DNA from: Ilumatobacteraceae bacterium | GTDB lineage: Bacteria > Actinomycetota > Acidimicrobiia > Acidimicrobiales > Ilumatobacteraceae | Direction of reading: 5' to 3' | NCBI GenBank assembly: GCA_023262255.1 | Contig: JALRBT010000003.1 | Location: forward strand, 1 to 52,716 | DNA length: 52,716 nt | Shown here: piece by piece, positions 20,813-30,078 of the stretch | How the letters are laid out: each line of letters starts with the position of its first letter | Numbering within the stretch: position 1 is the first letter of the stretch | Notes under the pieces: generated by a model | What the model was told of the DNA's origin: nothing | What the model saw: only the letters and a program-made list of their open reading frames with translations | Database searches by the model: none | Made by a program: the position numbers and the translations under genes

Positions 20813-21517
20813 TTGACAACGTCTTTGGCGACGGGTGAAACGACGTCACTTCCCGCCGAACCAGCCATTCATCTCGCTGGTGTCGTCGTGGCGCTCGGTG
20901 GATTTCCGGCGCTTGCCGGTGTCGATCTCGTCGTTCGTTGCGGTGAATTGGTTGCGCTCCGTGGTGCCAACGGCACCGGGAAGTCGACACTTCTTCGTCT
21001 GTGTGCGGGACTTGCACCGTTGACGCGCGGAAGCGCGCACGTTCTCGGGTTTGACGTGGCACGTCAGCGCGACGTCGTGCGAACGATGGTGGGATTGCTC
21101 GGGCACGACAATGGCCTGTACGCCGACCTCACCGCGAGGGAGAACGTGGAATTCGTCGCGCAACTCGTGGGGGCCGGCACGAACGATGTCGAGTCCGCCC
21201 TCGACCGTCTGGGAATCGATTCGCGCGTCGCTGCGGCGCGCGCCGGTGCATTGTCCGCCGGCCAGCGACGCCGAACGGCGCTGGCCGCACTCGTCGTGCG
21301 ACGAGCCCGACTGTGGCTCCTCGACGAGCCGCATGCCGGGCTCGATGGCCAAGCACGTGCGGAGTTGGACGGAATCCTTCGCGACGCCACTCGCAGTGGC
21401 GCCACCGTGGTGTACACCACGCACGAATTGGAGGTGCCCGGTGCGCGTATCCCGCGAACCATCACGCTCTCGGGTGGAATCGTGGCGCGCGACGTCGAGT
21501 CGGCGGATCCATCGTGA
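20813..21517 (+). CDS. ccmA: Heme exporter ATP-binding protein CcmA
   Basis: ABC ATPase (GANGTGKSTLLRLCAGL; LSAGQRRRTALAAL; LWLLDEPHAGLD), first gene of ccm operon. TTG start. Confidence 0.88.
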   Translation: MTTSLATGETTSLPAEPAIHLAGVVVALGGFPALAGVDLVVRCGELVALRGANGTGKSTLLRLCAGLAPLTRGSAHVLGFDVARQRDVVRTMVGLLGHDNGLYADLTARENVEFVAQLVGAGTNDVESALDRLGIDSRVAAARAGALSAGQRRRTALAALVVRRARLWLLDEPHAGLDGQARAELDGILRDATRSGATVVYTTHELEVPGARIPRTITLSGGIVARDVESADPS

Positions 21518-22194
21518 ACGCCATCCTCGCGATTGCCCGAAAGGACCTGCGCATCGAGTGGCGAACTCGAACGTTGCTGGCGCGCGTGATCCCGTTTGCA
21601 TTGCTGGTATTGGTGTTGTTCGCAGTTGCACTGGATAGCGAGCCGCTGCTCCTTCGGGCCGCCGCCGGTTTGGTGTGGTTGGCGATGTTGTTCGCCGCCA
21701 TGTTGCTGGTGCAACGTTCGTTCGACGTGGAGACCGCGGATCACGCCCTGGATTCGTTGATGAGTTTCGTATCGTCGCCGTCGAAAGTGTTCTTCGGGAA
21801 GGCCCTGTCGATGTTTGTGCAACTGTTCGCACTAGCCGTGGTGCTGCTCGGTGCCGCGGTGGTGCTGTACGGGGCTCGCGTCGACGGTGACAGCGTGGTG
21901 CTGTTGGTCACGGTGCTGATCACGGCGACGATCGGTCTCTCCGTCGTCGGTACTCTCTATGGCGTTGTGGTTGCCAACATGAGCGGGCGCGATTCGCTGT
22001 TGCCGTTGCTGGCGCTTCCGGTGCTGGCCCCGCTGCTGATCGGTGCGGCTCGTGCCACCGAGGCTGCCTTGGGCAGCGACACCATCGACCTGGCCAACGG
22101 CTGGGCGTGGGTGGCCCTGTTGGTGTCATATGCCGTGGTGTTCGGTTCGGCCGGGGCCGTGGCGTTCGCACCGTTGGCGCAAAGTGATTCATGA
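21514..22194 (+). CDS. ccmB: Heme exporter permease CcmB
   Basis: GTG start overlapping ccmA stop. Six-TM CcmB-like sequence, 'ARKDLRIEWRTRT', 'LPVLAPLLIGAARAT'. Confidence 0.88.
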   Translation: MNAILAIARKDLRIEWRTRTLLARVIPFALLVLVLFAVALDSEPLLLRAAAGLVWLAMLFAAMLLVQRSFDVETADHALDSLMSFVSSPSKVFFGKALSMFVQLFALAVVLLGAAVVLYGARVDGDSVVLLVTVLITATIGLSVVGTLYGVVVANMSGRDSLLPLLALPVLAPLLIGAARATEAALGSDTIDLANGWAWVALLVSYAVVFGSAGAVAFAPLAQSDS

Positions 22195-22195
22195 C

Positions 22196-22933
22196 ATGAA
22201 GACGGGCACGACGACCACTCGGGTACTTGGCATCTTCGCGCTGCTGATTACCACGTGGGTGGTGGTGAGCGCGTTCTTCCTCACACCCGCCGACGTGGTG
22301 CAAGGGGATTCGGTTCGCATCATGTATGCACACGTACCAACCGCGTGGATCGCCTACCTCGCGTTCGTTACCACCGCCGTGGCATCGGGGTTGTCGCTTG
22401 TCCGCAAACACCGAACGCTCGGATTCGATCGTGTGGCCGGAGCATCGGCGGAGGTCGGCGTTCTGTTCATGGCGATGACGCTCATCACCGGAAGTTTGTG
22501 GGGCCGTCTGACGTGGGGGACGTTTTGGCAGTGGGATCCACGACTGACGACGACGCTGTTTCTCTTCGTCACCTACGTCGGCTACCTCGCCATTCGCCGA
22601 GTCGATGTCGATCCCGTACGTCGTGCGCGCCGCAGCTCGGTGATCGCCCTGCTGGCGGTGTTGGAGATTCCGCTCGTGCATTTTTCCGTGGTGCTGTGGC
22701 GCTCGCTGCACCAGGAGGCCAGCGTGCTCAACACCGACGGGGATGTTCGATTGGACGACCTCATGTTGTTTACGTTGTTCTCGGGGGTGGTGGCATTCAC
22801 CCTGATCTTCGTGTGGCTGGTGGTGCATCGCCAGCGCCTCGCCGCGATGAGCGACGTTGAACGTTTGGTGGGTTTGGACGTCGCAATCACCGCGCGCCGG
22901 GCAGAGAGCACGGTTGGTGGGGGTGGAATTTGA
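22196..22933 (+). CDS. ccmC: Cytochrome c biogenesis / heme-handling protein CcmC
   Basis: WWD-type domain 'GRLTWGTFWQWDPRLTTTLFLF'; His-containing 'YAHVPTAW' and 'IPLVHFSVVLWRSLHQ'. Confidence 0.93.
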   Translation: MKTGTTTTRVLGIFALLITTWVVVSAFFLTPADVVQGDSVRIMYAHVPTAWIAYLAFVTTAVASGLSLVRKHRTLGFDRVAGASAEVGVLFMAMTLITGSLWGRLTWGTFWQWDPRLTTTLFLFVTYVGYLAIRRVDVDPVRRARRSSVIALLAVLEIPLVHFSVVLWRSLHQEASVLNTDGDVRLDDLMLFTLFSGVVAFTLIFVWLVVHRQRLAAMSDVERLVGLDVAITARRAESTVGGGGI

Positions 22934-23064
22934 AGGACCTCGGATTCATTCTCGCCAGCTGGATCATCACCCTCGGTTCCATCGGCGTGCTCGCGATCAT
23001 GACCCTGCGTCGCGCTCGCGAGTTGTCGTCTCGAATCCCCGACGAGCACAAGCCATGGGTGTGA
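22930..23064 (+). CDS. ccmD: CcmD-like small membrane protein (44 aa, below ORF-track cutoff)
   Basis: TTG start overlapping ccmC stop (TTGA). MKDLGFILASWIITLGSIGVLAIMTLRRARELSSRIPDEHKPWV: one TM plus basic cytoplasmic tail, in the ccmD position between ccmC and ccmE. Confidence 0.75.
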   Translation: MKDLGFILASWIITLGSIGVLAIMTLRRARELSSRIPDEHKPWV

Positions 23065-23071
23065 GATAGCC

Positions 23072-23530
23072 GTGGACCTCACACCCCGAAGCGCTCCCGA
23101 GCCCCGATCGACGTCGCGGCGACTACTGCCGATCTTGGTGGCGGTGCTGGCAACGGTGGCAGGACTCGTCATCGTGGTGATGTTCCTCACGTCGTCGATC
23201 GACTACTACTGCAACGTCGACGAGGTCGGCGTTCGCGACGGTTGCGACGACACTCGCCGAGTGCGCGTACAGGGTTCCGTCGACGAAGGAAGTCTGCAAA
23301 TGAGGGCGGGCAACACGTCGTTCGTCATGTCGTTCAACGGTGTGTCGCTACCGGTCGACTACGAAGGGGAGCCCGGCGGCGTATTCCAGGAGTGCATTCC
23401 GGTGGTGGCACACGGGAGGATCGTCGACGGCGTACTCATGGCGACTCGGATCGAGGTGAAGCACTCCAACGAGTACGAGGCGGAGAATGCCGATCGTCTC
23501 GAAGAGGCCGAGAAGTCGGCATGCTCATAG
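23072..23530 (+). CDS. ccmE: Cytochrome c maturation heme chaperone CcmE
   Basis: N-terminal TM, OB-fold-like region, heme-attachment HxxxY (H131-SNE-Y135). Confidence 0.87.
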   Translation: MDLTPRSAPEPRSTSRRLLPILVAVLATVAGLVIVVMFLTSSIDYYCNVDEVGVRDGCDDTRRVRVQGSVDEGSLQMRAGNTSFVMSFNGVSLPVDYEGEPGGVFQECIPVVAHGRIVDGVLMATRIEVKHSNEYEAENADRLEEAEKSACS

Positions 23531-25473
23531 CCAGCGTTTCGGCGCAGTTGGGTCGGGCATTCCTGCTCGTCGGTTTTCTCGCCGCGTTCTTCGGTGCATT
23601 CGCCGCCGCGGTGGGGGCACGACGAGGCGATTCCAAGACGTTGCGGCTGGTGCCGCGTTTCGTGATTCTGTCGGTGGCGATGGCGGTCGCTGCCTTCGCG
23701 GTGATGGAGTGGGCGATGATCACACGCGATTTTTCGTTGCTGTACGTGCAGAAGGTTGGCTCGAATTCGACGCCTGCCTTGTACAACTTTGCTGCAGTAT
23801 GGAGTGCACTCGAAGGATCCATCCTCATGTGGGTGCTGGTGCTCGCGGGCTACGTCGCCGCGGTTGCGTGGTGGATGCGTCGTCGATTCTCCGAACCGCT
23901 CGTGGGTTGGGCGCTGGCAGTGATGCTGGCCGTGCTGGCGTACTTCTTCTTGTTGTCGTTCGGTCCGGCGAATCCGTTCGTGGTCGGACCGCCCGGTGTC
24001 CTCGATGGACCGGGCCCCAACCCCTTGCTGCAAAATCACGTCCTCGTCATGTTCCACCCTCCGATCTTGTACCTCGGCTACGTGGGCATGACGGTGCCGT
24101 TCGCGTTCGCGTTGGCTGCACTGATCGCCGGAAAAGTCGAGGATGGATGGTTGCACCTCACCCGTCGTTGGACGGTGGCCGCATGGGGATTCCTGACCTT
24201 CGGGATTGCCCTCGGTGGCTGGTGGAGTTACGAAGTCCTCGGTTGGAGCGGTGTGTGGGCCTGGGACCCGGTGGAGAATGCATCGTTGCTGCCGTGGATC
24301 ACCGGAACCGCCTACATCCACTCGGTGATGGTGCAGGAGCGTCGTGGACTCCTGCGCGTCTGGAACGTGTCGCTGCTGATCGCAACGTTCAGTCTGACGA
24401 TCCTCGGAACCTTCCTCACACGTTCGGGTGTGTTGAACAGCGTTCATGCATTCTCTGAAAGTGACATCGGTCCGTGGCTGCTCGCGATGTTTGCCGTGGT
24501 GGTGGCGGTTTCCCTCGTGCTCGTGTTCTTGCGCGGCGATCAACTACGAGCAAGCGGAGCGGTGGACTCGGTGTTCTCGCGAGAAGGTGCGTTCCTGGTG
24601 AACAACGTGCTCTTTGCGGTCTTTGCCTTCGTGGTGCTGCTCGGAACCGTGTTCCCCCTCGTGGTGGAGGCGATTCAGCAACGCCAGATCGTGGTTGGTG
24701 AGCCGTTCTTCGACCGGCTCACGATTCCGATCGGGCTGACGATGTTGTTCATCATGGCCGTGGCTCCGGTGCTGCCGTGGCGTCGTGACGGGAGCGACCT
24801 GCTCTCGCAACGATTGCTCGGTCCGGCACTCGTCGGTGTTGCCTCGTTGACCTTCTCCGTTGCAGTCGGGGCGACCGGTCTCGCCCCACTTTTGGCCTTC
24901 GGGCTCGGTGGTTTTGCGGGGGGCAGCGCACTTCGCCATCTGGTACGTGCGGTTCGGGTGCAACGACTTCGCGGATTCGTCGGCAGGGCCAACGGAGGAA
25001 TGGTGGTACACCTCGGGGTGATCCTCATCTGCGTGGCGCTTGCCGCGTCGAACTCATTCACCAGAAGCCAGGAAATCGATCTCGTTGCCGGAAAGGTGGC
25101 GCGCTTTGCGGGGCATACGTTCGAATTGATGGACGTGGTGGAGGTGCGAGACCAGCGCAGTACGTCGGTGCGTGCGTTGGTGAGCGTGGACGGAGGAAAG
25201 GCCTATGCGCCGTCGATCACCAAGTACACGCGCATCGGCATGAACGTGGGTACTCCATCCGTTCGCACCAGCTTCAGTCACGACGTGTATCTCACGCTGG
25301 AGCCACCGGTACGACAGGATTCGGGCCAAGCGCGCATCAAGGTGTTCGTCAAACCGATGATCCTGTGGCTATGGATCGGAACCTTCGTGATGGCGTTGGG
25401 CACGGTGCTCGCCGTACTTCCCGGTCGACGACGATCGATTCACGACATTCGCGACGAGGTGATCGATCGATGA
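23521..25473 (+). CDS. ccmF: Heme lyase CcmF
   Basis: 'LEGSILMWVLVLAGY', WWD domain 'GWWSYEVLGWSGVWAWDPVENASLLPW', 'TFLTRSGVLNSVHAF'. Confidence 0.96.
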   Translation: MLIASVSAQLGRAFLLVGFLAAFFGAFAAAVGARRGDSKTLRLVPRFVILSVAMAVAAFAVMEWAMITRDFSLLYVQKVGSNSTPALYNFAAVWSALEGSILMWVLVLAGYVAAVAWWMRRRFSEPLVGWALAVMLAVLAYFFLLSFGPANPFVVGPPGVLDGPGPNPLLQNHVLVMFHPPILYLGYVGMTVPFAFALAALIAGKVEDGWLHLTRRWTVAAWGFLTFGIALGGWWSYEVLGWSGVWAWDPVENASLLPWITGTAYIHSVMVQERRGLLRVWNVSLLIATFSLTILGTFLTRSGVLNSVHAFSESDIGPWLLAMFAVVVAVSLVLVFLRGDQLRASGAVDSVFSREGAFLVNNVLFAVFAFVVLLGTVFPLVVEAIQQRQIVVGEPFFDRLTIPIGLTMLFIMAVAPVLPWRRDGSDLLSQRLLGPALVGVASLTFSVAVGATGLAPLLAFGLGGFAGGSALRHLVRAVRVQRLRGFVGRANGGMVVHLGVILICVALAASNSFTRSQEIDLVAGKVARFAGHTFELMDVVEVRDQRSTSVRALVSVDGGKAYAPSITKYTRIGMNVGTPSVRTSFSHDVYLTLEPPVRQDSGQARIKVFVKPMILWLWIGTFVMALGTVLAVLPGRRRSIHDIRDEVIDR

Positions 25474-26006
25474 AGACGGCACGAGTCGGAGCCATCGGTG
25501 TCGCCGTGGCGATGGCGATGTTCGTCGTATTGTTGCTACGAACCGACGGTGATGCCGGAGTCGGCGCACGGTCGCCGTTGCTGGGTCAGCCCGCACCCGC
25601 CGTAATCACCACCACCATCGACGATCGCTCCTTCGATTTGACCCGCCGAAAGGGTTCCTGGGTGGTCTTCAACTTCTTCAATTCCACCTGCGTGCCCTGC
25701 ATCGCCGAGCACCCGGCACTGCTCTCCTTCGTCGAGAAGGAGGCGGCCCGCAGCGACGGTGTGGAGATGTACACCGTAGTGAACGACGATGCCGACGACG
25801 CTGTACGGGCGTTCTTCGCCGCAAACGAAGGTGACTGGCCGAAACTTCGCGACAGCGATGGCGCGATCGCGGTGGCGTTCGGTGTCGCCAAGGTTCCTGA
25901 AACGTGGATCATCGATCCGAACGGGTTCGTGCGACTACGCATCATGGGTTCGGTGGTCGAGGGCGTGTTGGAAGAACAGATGGCCTCCTTGCGGGCGAGC
26001 GAGTAA
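25470..26006 (+). CDS. ccmG: Thiol:disulfide interchange protein CcmG/DsbE (TlpA-like thioredoxin)
   Basis: N-terminal TM and 'VVFNFFNSTCVPCIAEHPAL' CxxC; 'KVPETWIIDPNG'. ATGA overlap with ccmF. Confidence 0.9.
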   Translation: MKTARVGAIGVAVAMAMFVVLLLRTDGDAGVGARSPLLGQPAPAVITTTIDDRSFDLTRRKGSWVVFNFFNSTCVPCIAEHPALLSFVEKEAARSDGVEMYTVVNDDADDAVRAFFAANEGDWPKLRDSDGAIAVAFGVAKVPETWIIDPNGFVRLRIMGSVVEGVLEEQMASLRASE

Positions 26007-26011
26007 CGCAG

Positions 26012-26968
26012 GTGGAGACGGGGCGTACACGTTCGGTTCGTCGCGTGGTCTGGGGCGGCATTGCACTCGTCACCGTCGCAGCGTTGTCGTTCGGCTCGCT
26101 TCGAGACGTCGGCCCCCTCACCCAGCAAGACCGAATCGATTCGGTAACCAAGCGGATCGCATGCCCGACCTGCGACGGAGAGAGCGTGTTCGTGTCGCGT
26201 GCATCGGCGGCACAGGCCATTCGCGCGGAGGTGGCTCGACAAGTGGGTGACGGAGTTCGTTCGGACGATGAAATCGTCGCCTACATCGCCGACCGATTCG
26301 GGGGAGAAGTGTTGTTGGTGCCGCGCGGAGAAGGTCTGGATGCACTCATCTGGGTTTTGCCGGTGCTCGTCTCGGTAGTGCTCGTCATCGGTCTCGTTGC
26401 CGCGTTTCGCCGTTGGCGCCGTGTCGAACCTGTGGCACCATCACGTCGTCGCTCGTGGATGGTTGGCGTCGGCGTCGCTGTCGTGGTTGGTGTCGGAGGC
26501 GGCGTGCTGGTGGCGCGCCAAGCGGGTCAACGCCTACCGCTACAAACGGCCACCGGTGGAATAGAAGACAGCACGGCATCGTTGTTGGCCCAGGCACGAC
26601 TCGCAGGTGGTGCCGACGTCACGTCGGCGATCGAGCTTTACGGTCGTGTGCTCGAGACCGACCCCGACAACGTGGAAGCGCTCACGTACCGGGCATGGCT
26701 GATCATGTTGTCGGCCCGACAATTCGACGAATCATTGCGCAACCAGGCGTATGCATCCACCATCACCGCGCTCGGGCGCGCAATCGAGCTCGACCCCGGA
26801 TACCCCGACGCCATGTGTTTTTTGGGCATCGTGGTGTTCCGGGATGGTGGGGATGCCGCATCGGCCAAGGAGTTCATCGATCGATGTCTTGATCGCGAGC
26901 CACCAGCCGAGGTTCGTGGTCTGGTGGAGGCATTGAAGAAGGAAGTAGACGACGTACTCGGCGAGTAA
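26012..26968 (+). CDS. ccmH: CcmH-type apocytochrome c thiol reductase fused to CcmI-like TPR region
   Basis: 'RIACPTCDGESVFVSRASAAQAIRAEV' CcmH CxxC, two further TM segments, then a TPR-like C-terminus. GTG start. Confidence 0.88.
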   Translation: METGRTRSVRRVVWGGIALVTVAALSFGSLRDVGPLTQQDRIDSVTKRIACPTCDGESVFVSRASAAQAIRAEVARQVGDGVRSDDEIVAYIADRFGGEVLLVPRGEGLDALIWVLPVLVSVVLVIGLVAAFRRWRRVEPVAPSRRRSWMVGVGVAVVVGVGGGVLVARQAGQRLPLQTATGGIEDSTASLLAQARLAGGADVTSAIELYGRVLETDPDNVEALTYRAWLIMLSARQFDESLRNQAYASTITALGRAIELDPGYPDAMCFLGIVVFRDGGDAASAKEFIDRCLDREPPAEVRGLVEALKKEVDDVLGE

Positions 26969-26991
26969 CGCCGCTGCGTGCCACCAGTGTG

Positions 26992-27471
26992 TCAGTCGTC
27001 GTGGGGTGGCGGCCAAGCGTGTGCTTCGACGAAACGACCGTCCATGCGTTCCAGCACCCACACGCTGCCCTTGCCCCACTGCGGCGCATCGTCAACCCGC
27101 ATGCCGGCGGCAACGAAGTTCTCGATGATGGCCGGAATCACGTCTCCATGGCTGCATATCACCGCGCGATCGGGCAGGTCGTACAGCAGATCGAAGAGTG
27201 TGGTGTCGGCTCGGCTGGCGTCGCCGGCGAACTCCGCGAGTCGATCATCGATCGTTACATGAACATCGAGCGAGAGTGCAAGTGGTTCGATGGTTTGCAC
27301 GCACCGCAGATATGGGCTCGATACCACCACGCTCGGCGACACCGCAGCGAGTCGCTGGCAGAGATCGAGCGCCTGTACGTGGCCCGCAACCGTGAGCGGA
27401 CGATCGATGTCGTTGCCATCGAAGTCGGATCGTGAGCCCGCCTTGGCGTGTCGTACGAGGTACAAGGGCAC
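26992..27471 (-). CDS. sixA: SixA-like histidine phosphatase
   Basis: 'LYLVRHAKAGSRSD' RHA(K) motif and 'VICSHGDVIP'. Confidence 0.85.
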   Translation of the reverse strand: MPLYLVRHAKAGSRSDFDGNDIDRPLTVAGHVQALDLCQRLAAVSPSVVVSSPYLRCVQTIEPLALSLDVHVTIDDRLAEFAGDASRADTTLFDLLYDLPDRAVICSHGDVIPAIIENFVAAGMRVDDAPQWGKGSVWVLERMDGRFVEAHAWPPPHDD

Positions 27472-27530
27472 CGCGGCAACCTAGTGGGTGAAGATGAACG
27501 ACTTCCGTCGTCCTCGTGGCACACTGAGAC

Positions 27531-28142
27531 GTGGGATTTTTCGACCGTAATCGCGCGGAAGTCGAAGCGAAGGGGTTCGACCCCAAGCGTTTGCCACCGG
27601 GGCAGTACCTCACCGAGCGTTTTCCGGTGCTGCACGTGGGGGACGTACCGACCTACGCGCCGGGCGAGTGGTCGCTGCACATCGGTGGTGCCGTTGCGTC
27701 GCCCTACACATTGACCTACGAACAGTTGCTGGACTTGCCGTCGACGACGCTCACCGTCGACATCCACTGCGTAACCAAGTGGTCGAAATTCGACACCGTG
27801 TGGAGGGGTGTGCGCGTGCGCGACCTGTTCGAGCGCGCCGGCATCAGTTTCGAGGCGTCGCACGTGATGGCTCACGCCGAGTACGGCTACACGGCCAACT
27901 TGCCGCTCGCCGATGCAACTCGCGACGACTCACTCGTGGCGTACCGGTACGACGGAGCCGACATCGAGCCGATTCACGGCGGGCCGGTGCGCTTGTTCAT
28001 CCCGCATCTGTATTTTTGGAAATCAGCGAAGTGGCTACGCGGGCTCGAGGCCACCACGCAGGACGCCCCCGGCTTCTGGGAGCAGAACGGCTACCACATG
28101 TACGGAGACCCGTTCCTCGAACAACGATTCTGGGGTGACTGA
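27531..28142 (+). CDS. Sulfite oxidase-like molybdopterin oxidoreductase (MsrP/YedY-like fold)
   Basis: 'LTVDIHCVTKWSKFDTVWRGVRVRDL' Mo-ligand Cys region. GTG start. Confidence 0.9.
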   Translation: MGFFDRNRAEVEAKGFDPKRLPPGQYLTERFPVLHVGDVPTYAPGEWSLHIGGAVASPYTLTYEQLLDLPSTTLTVDIHCVTKWSKFDTVWRGVRVRDLFERAGISFEASHVMAHAEYGYTANLPLADATRDDSLVAYRYDGADIEPIHGGPVRLFIPHLYFWKSAKWLRGLEATTQDAPGFWEQNGYHMYGDPFLEQRFWGD

Positions 28143-28145
28143 GCG

Positions 28146-28895
28146 CTACCCAATGCGGTCGTGCAGGGTCGTTTCACAGAAGCGATCACCCTGAGGCAAC
28201 GAAGCGGACGTCTCGGGCGACGTTTCGCCGTACAACGTGTCGAGCATTCCCTTCACCATGCCTCGGTCGACGGCGCAAATCACCGGGTGCTCGATGGCGA
28301 CGTCTCCGAACGGACAGTGGTTGTTGATGATTCGCAATTTGTTCTGTCGCTTCTCCGCGTGCGCAGCAAATCCGTGCGCAGTCAGTGCGTCGGCAACACG
28401 CTGGAGTGCCGAGCGCAACGAGCGTTGACCGGCAGCGACATCGTCCCCCGTCAAGCCGGCGGCCATCGCGTGCCCGTACTTGCGACCTACCTCCTCGGCC
28501 ATGGCCTCGGCGGCGTCGCGAGGTAGTCGCTCGAGAGCCTCACCAAGGAGCGACAACACCAAGTCGTCGCTGCGAACGGGAAACTGCATCGGTTCGGTGG
28601 TCGTCACCGGGCTATACCGCTTGGATGGGCGTCCGGCTCCGGCGTGCTCCGCGCGCACAACTTCCACCTCGAGGTAACCCCCCGCTGCGAGCTTGTCGAG
28701 ATGATGTCGTGCCACGTTGGGGTGAACATCGAACCGTTCGGCAACCTGACTGGCGGTGACACCCTGGGCGGCATCGCGAACGAACAAGTACACCGCACGA
28801 CGCGTGGGATCACCAAATGCGGAGGTAATGGCGGATACCTGCGAGGCGAATGCGCCACCGGTCACGCTACTCGCCGCGGACTTGATGCGCGTCAC
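28146..28895 (-). CDS. SufR-like HTH regulator with C-terminal Cys cluster
   Basis: HTH 'VTASQVAERFDVHPNVARHHLDKLAAGGYL'; C-X12-C 'HCPFGDVAIEHPVICAVD' and a later Cys. Confidence 0.83.
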   Translation of the reverse strand: MTRIKSAASSVTGGAFASQVSAITSAFGDPTRRAVYLFVRDAAQGVTASQVAERFDVHPNVARHHLDKLAAGGYLEVEVVRAEHAGAGRPSKRYSPVTTTEPMQFPVRSDDLVLSLLGEALERLPRDAAEAMAEEVGRKYGHAMAAGLTGDDVAAGQRSLRSALQRVADALTAHGFAAHAEKRQNKLRIINNHCPFGDVAIEHPVICAVDRGMVKGMLDTLYGETSPETSASLPQGDRFCETTLHDRIG

Positions 28896-28917
28896 GCGAT
28901 TAGCCTAACGAGCGCGC

Positions 28918-30060
28918 ATGAGCACCCTCACTCCTGAATCCGTCATCGACGCACTGCGTCCGGTCGAAGATCCGGAGTTGCACCGCTCGATCGTGGATCT
29001 CAACATGGTTCGTGACGTGGTCATCAACGACGGCGTGGTGTCGCTCACCGTCACGTTGACCATCGCGGGTTGTCCGTTACGCAACGAGATACAAAGCCGC
29101 GTCAACGGTGCCATTCGACCGATGTCGGGCGTACGTGACGTGCAGTTGAACTTTGGGGTGATGACCGACGAGGAACGCGCCGCACTGCGGGAAAAGTTGC
29201 ACGGCTCGCCCGGTGCCACCGCGGGTAGTGCTCCCGCACAGGGTCACGCGCAGGGTCGCACCATCTCGTTCGCGCAACCCGGTTCCAAGACGCGACCGTT
29301 GCTCATCTCTTCCGGCAAGGGAGGTGTGGGTAAGAGCAGCGTCACCACCAACCTGGCCGTGGCACTCGCCGCGGCGGGTCACACGGTGGGAGTCGTCGAC
29401 GCGGACATCTACGGCTATTCCATTCCGCGCATGCTCGGTGCCGATCGCGACCCGGTGGTCATCGACGAGATGCTGTTGCCGCCGGAGAGTTACGGCGTTC
29501 GCTGCATCTCGATCGGCTACTTCGTTCCCGAGGGTCAAGCGGTGGTGTGGCGTGGTCCGATGTTGCACAAGGCACTGGAGCAGTTCCTCACCGACGTGTA
29601 CTGGGACGAGCCGGAGTTCCTGCTCATCGACATGCCCCCGGGTACCGGCGACATCGCGTTGAGCCTGAGTCAGTACCTGCCACGTGCGGAGGTGTACGTG
29701 GTGACCACTCCACAGGAGGCGGCGCAGAAGGTCGCGCGACTATCCGCGGCGATGGCCAAGAAGGTCAACATGTCGGTACGCGGCGTCATCGAGAACATGT
29801 CGTGGTTCACCGGCGACGACGGCAAGCGGTACGAACTCTTCGGTCAGGGAGGCGGAAAGATGTTGGCCGACGAACTCGGCGTGCCGCTGCTGGCACAGAT
29901 TCCGTTGGTGAACCAGCTCCGCGAGGGCGGCGACGACGGCAAGCCGATTGCAGCCATCGCACCAGGAAGTGAAGTGGGCTCGATATTCGCGGATCTGGCC
30001 AAGAAAATCGTCGAGATGCGACCGAAAAAGGTCTTCAGTCAGGCCCTGAAGGTCAACTGA
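28918..30060 (+). CDS. apbC: Mrp/NBP35/ApbC-type Fe-S carrier P-loop ATPase
   Basis: N-terminal MIP18/DUF59 domain; 'LLISSGKGGVGKSSVTTNLAVALA', 'LLIDMPPGTGDIALSLSQ'. Confidence 0.94.
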   Translation: MSTLTPESVIDALRPVEDPELHRSIVDLNMVRDVVINDGVVSLTVTLTIAGCPLRNEIQSRVNGAIRPMSGVRDVQLNFGVMTDEERAALREKLHGSPGATAGSAPAQGHAQGRTISFAQPGSKTRPLLISSGKGGVGKSSVTTNLAVALAAAGHTVGVVDADIYGYSIPRMLGADRDPVVIDEMLLPPESYGVRCISIGYFVPEGQAVVWRGPMLHKALEQFLTDVYWDEPEFLLIDMPPGTGDIALSLSQYLPRAEVYVVTTPQEAAQKVARLSAAMAKKVNMSVRGVIENMSWFTGDDGKRYELFGQGGGKMLADELGVPLLAQIPLVNQLREGGDDGKPIAAIAPGSEVGSIFADLAKKIVEMRPKKVFSQALKVN

Positions 30061-30078
30061 CCTGACACACTGGTGACC

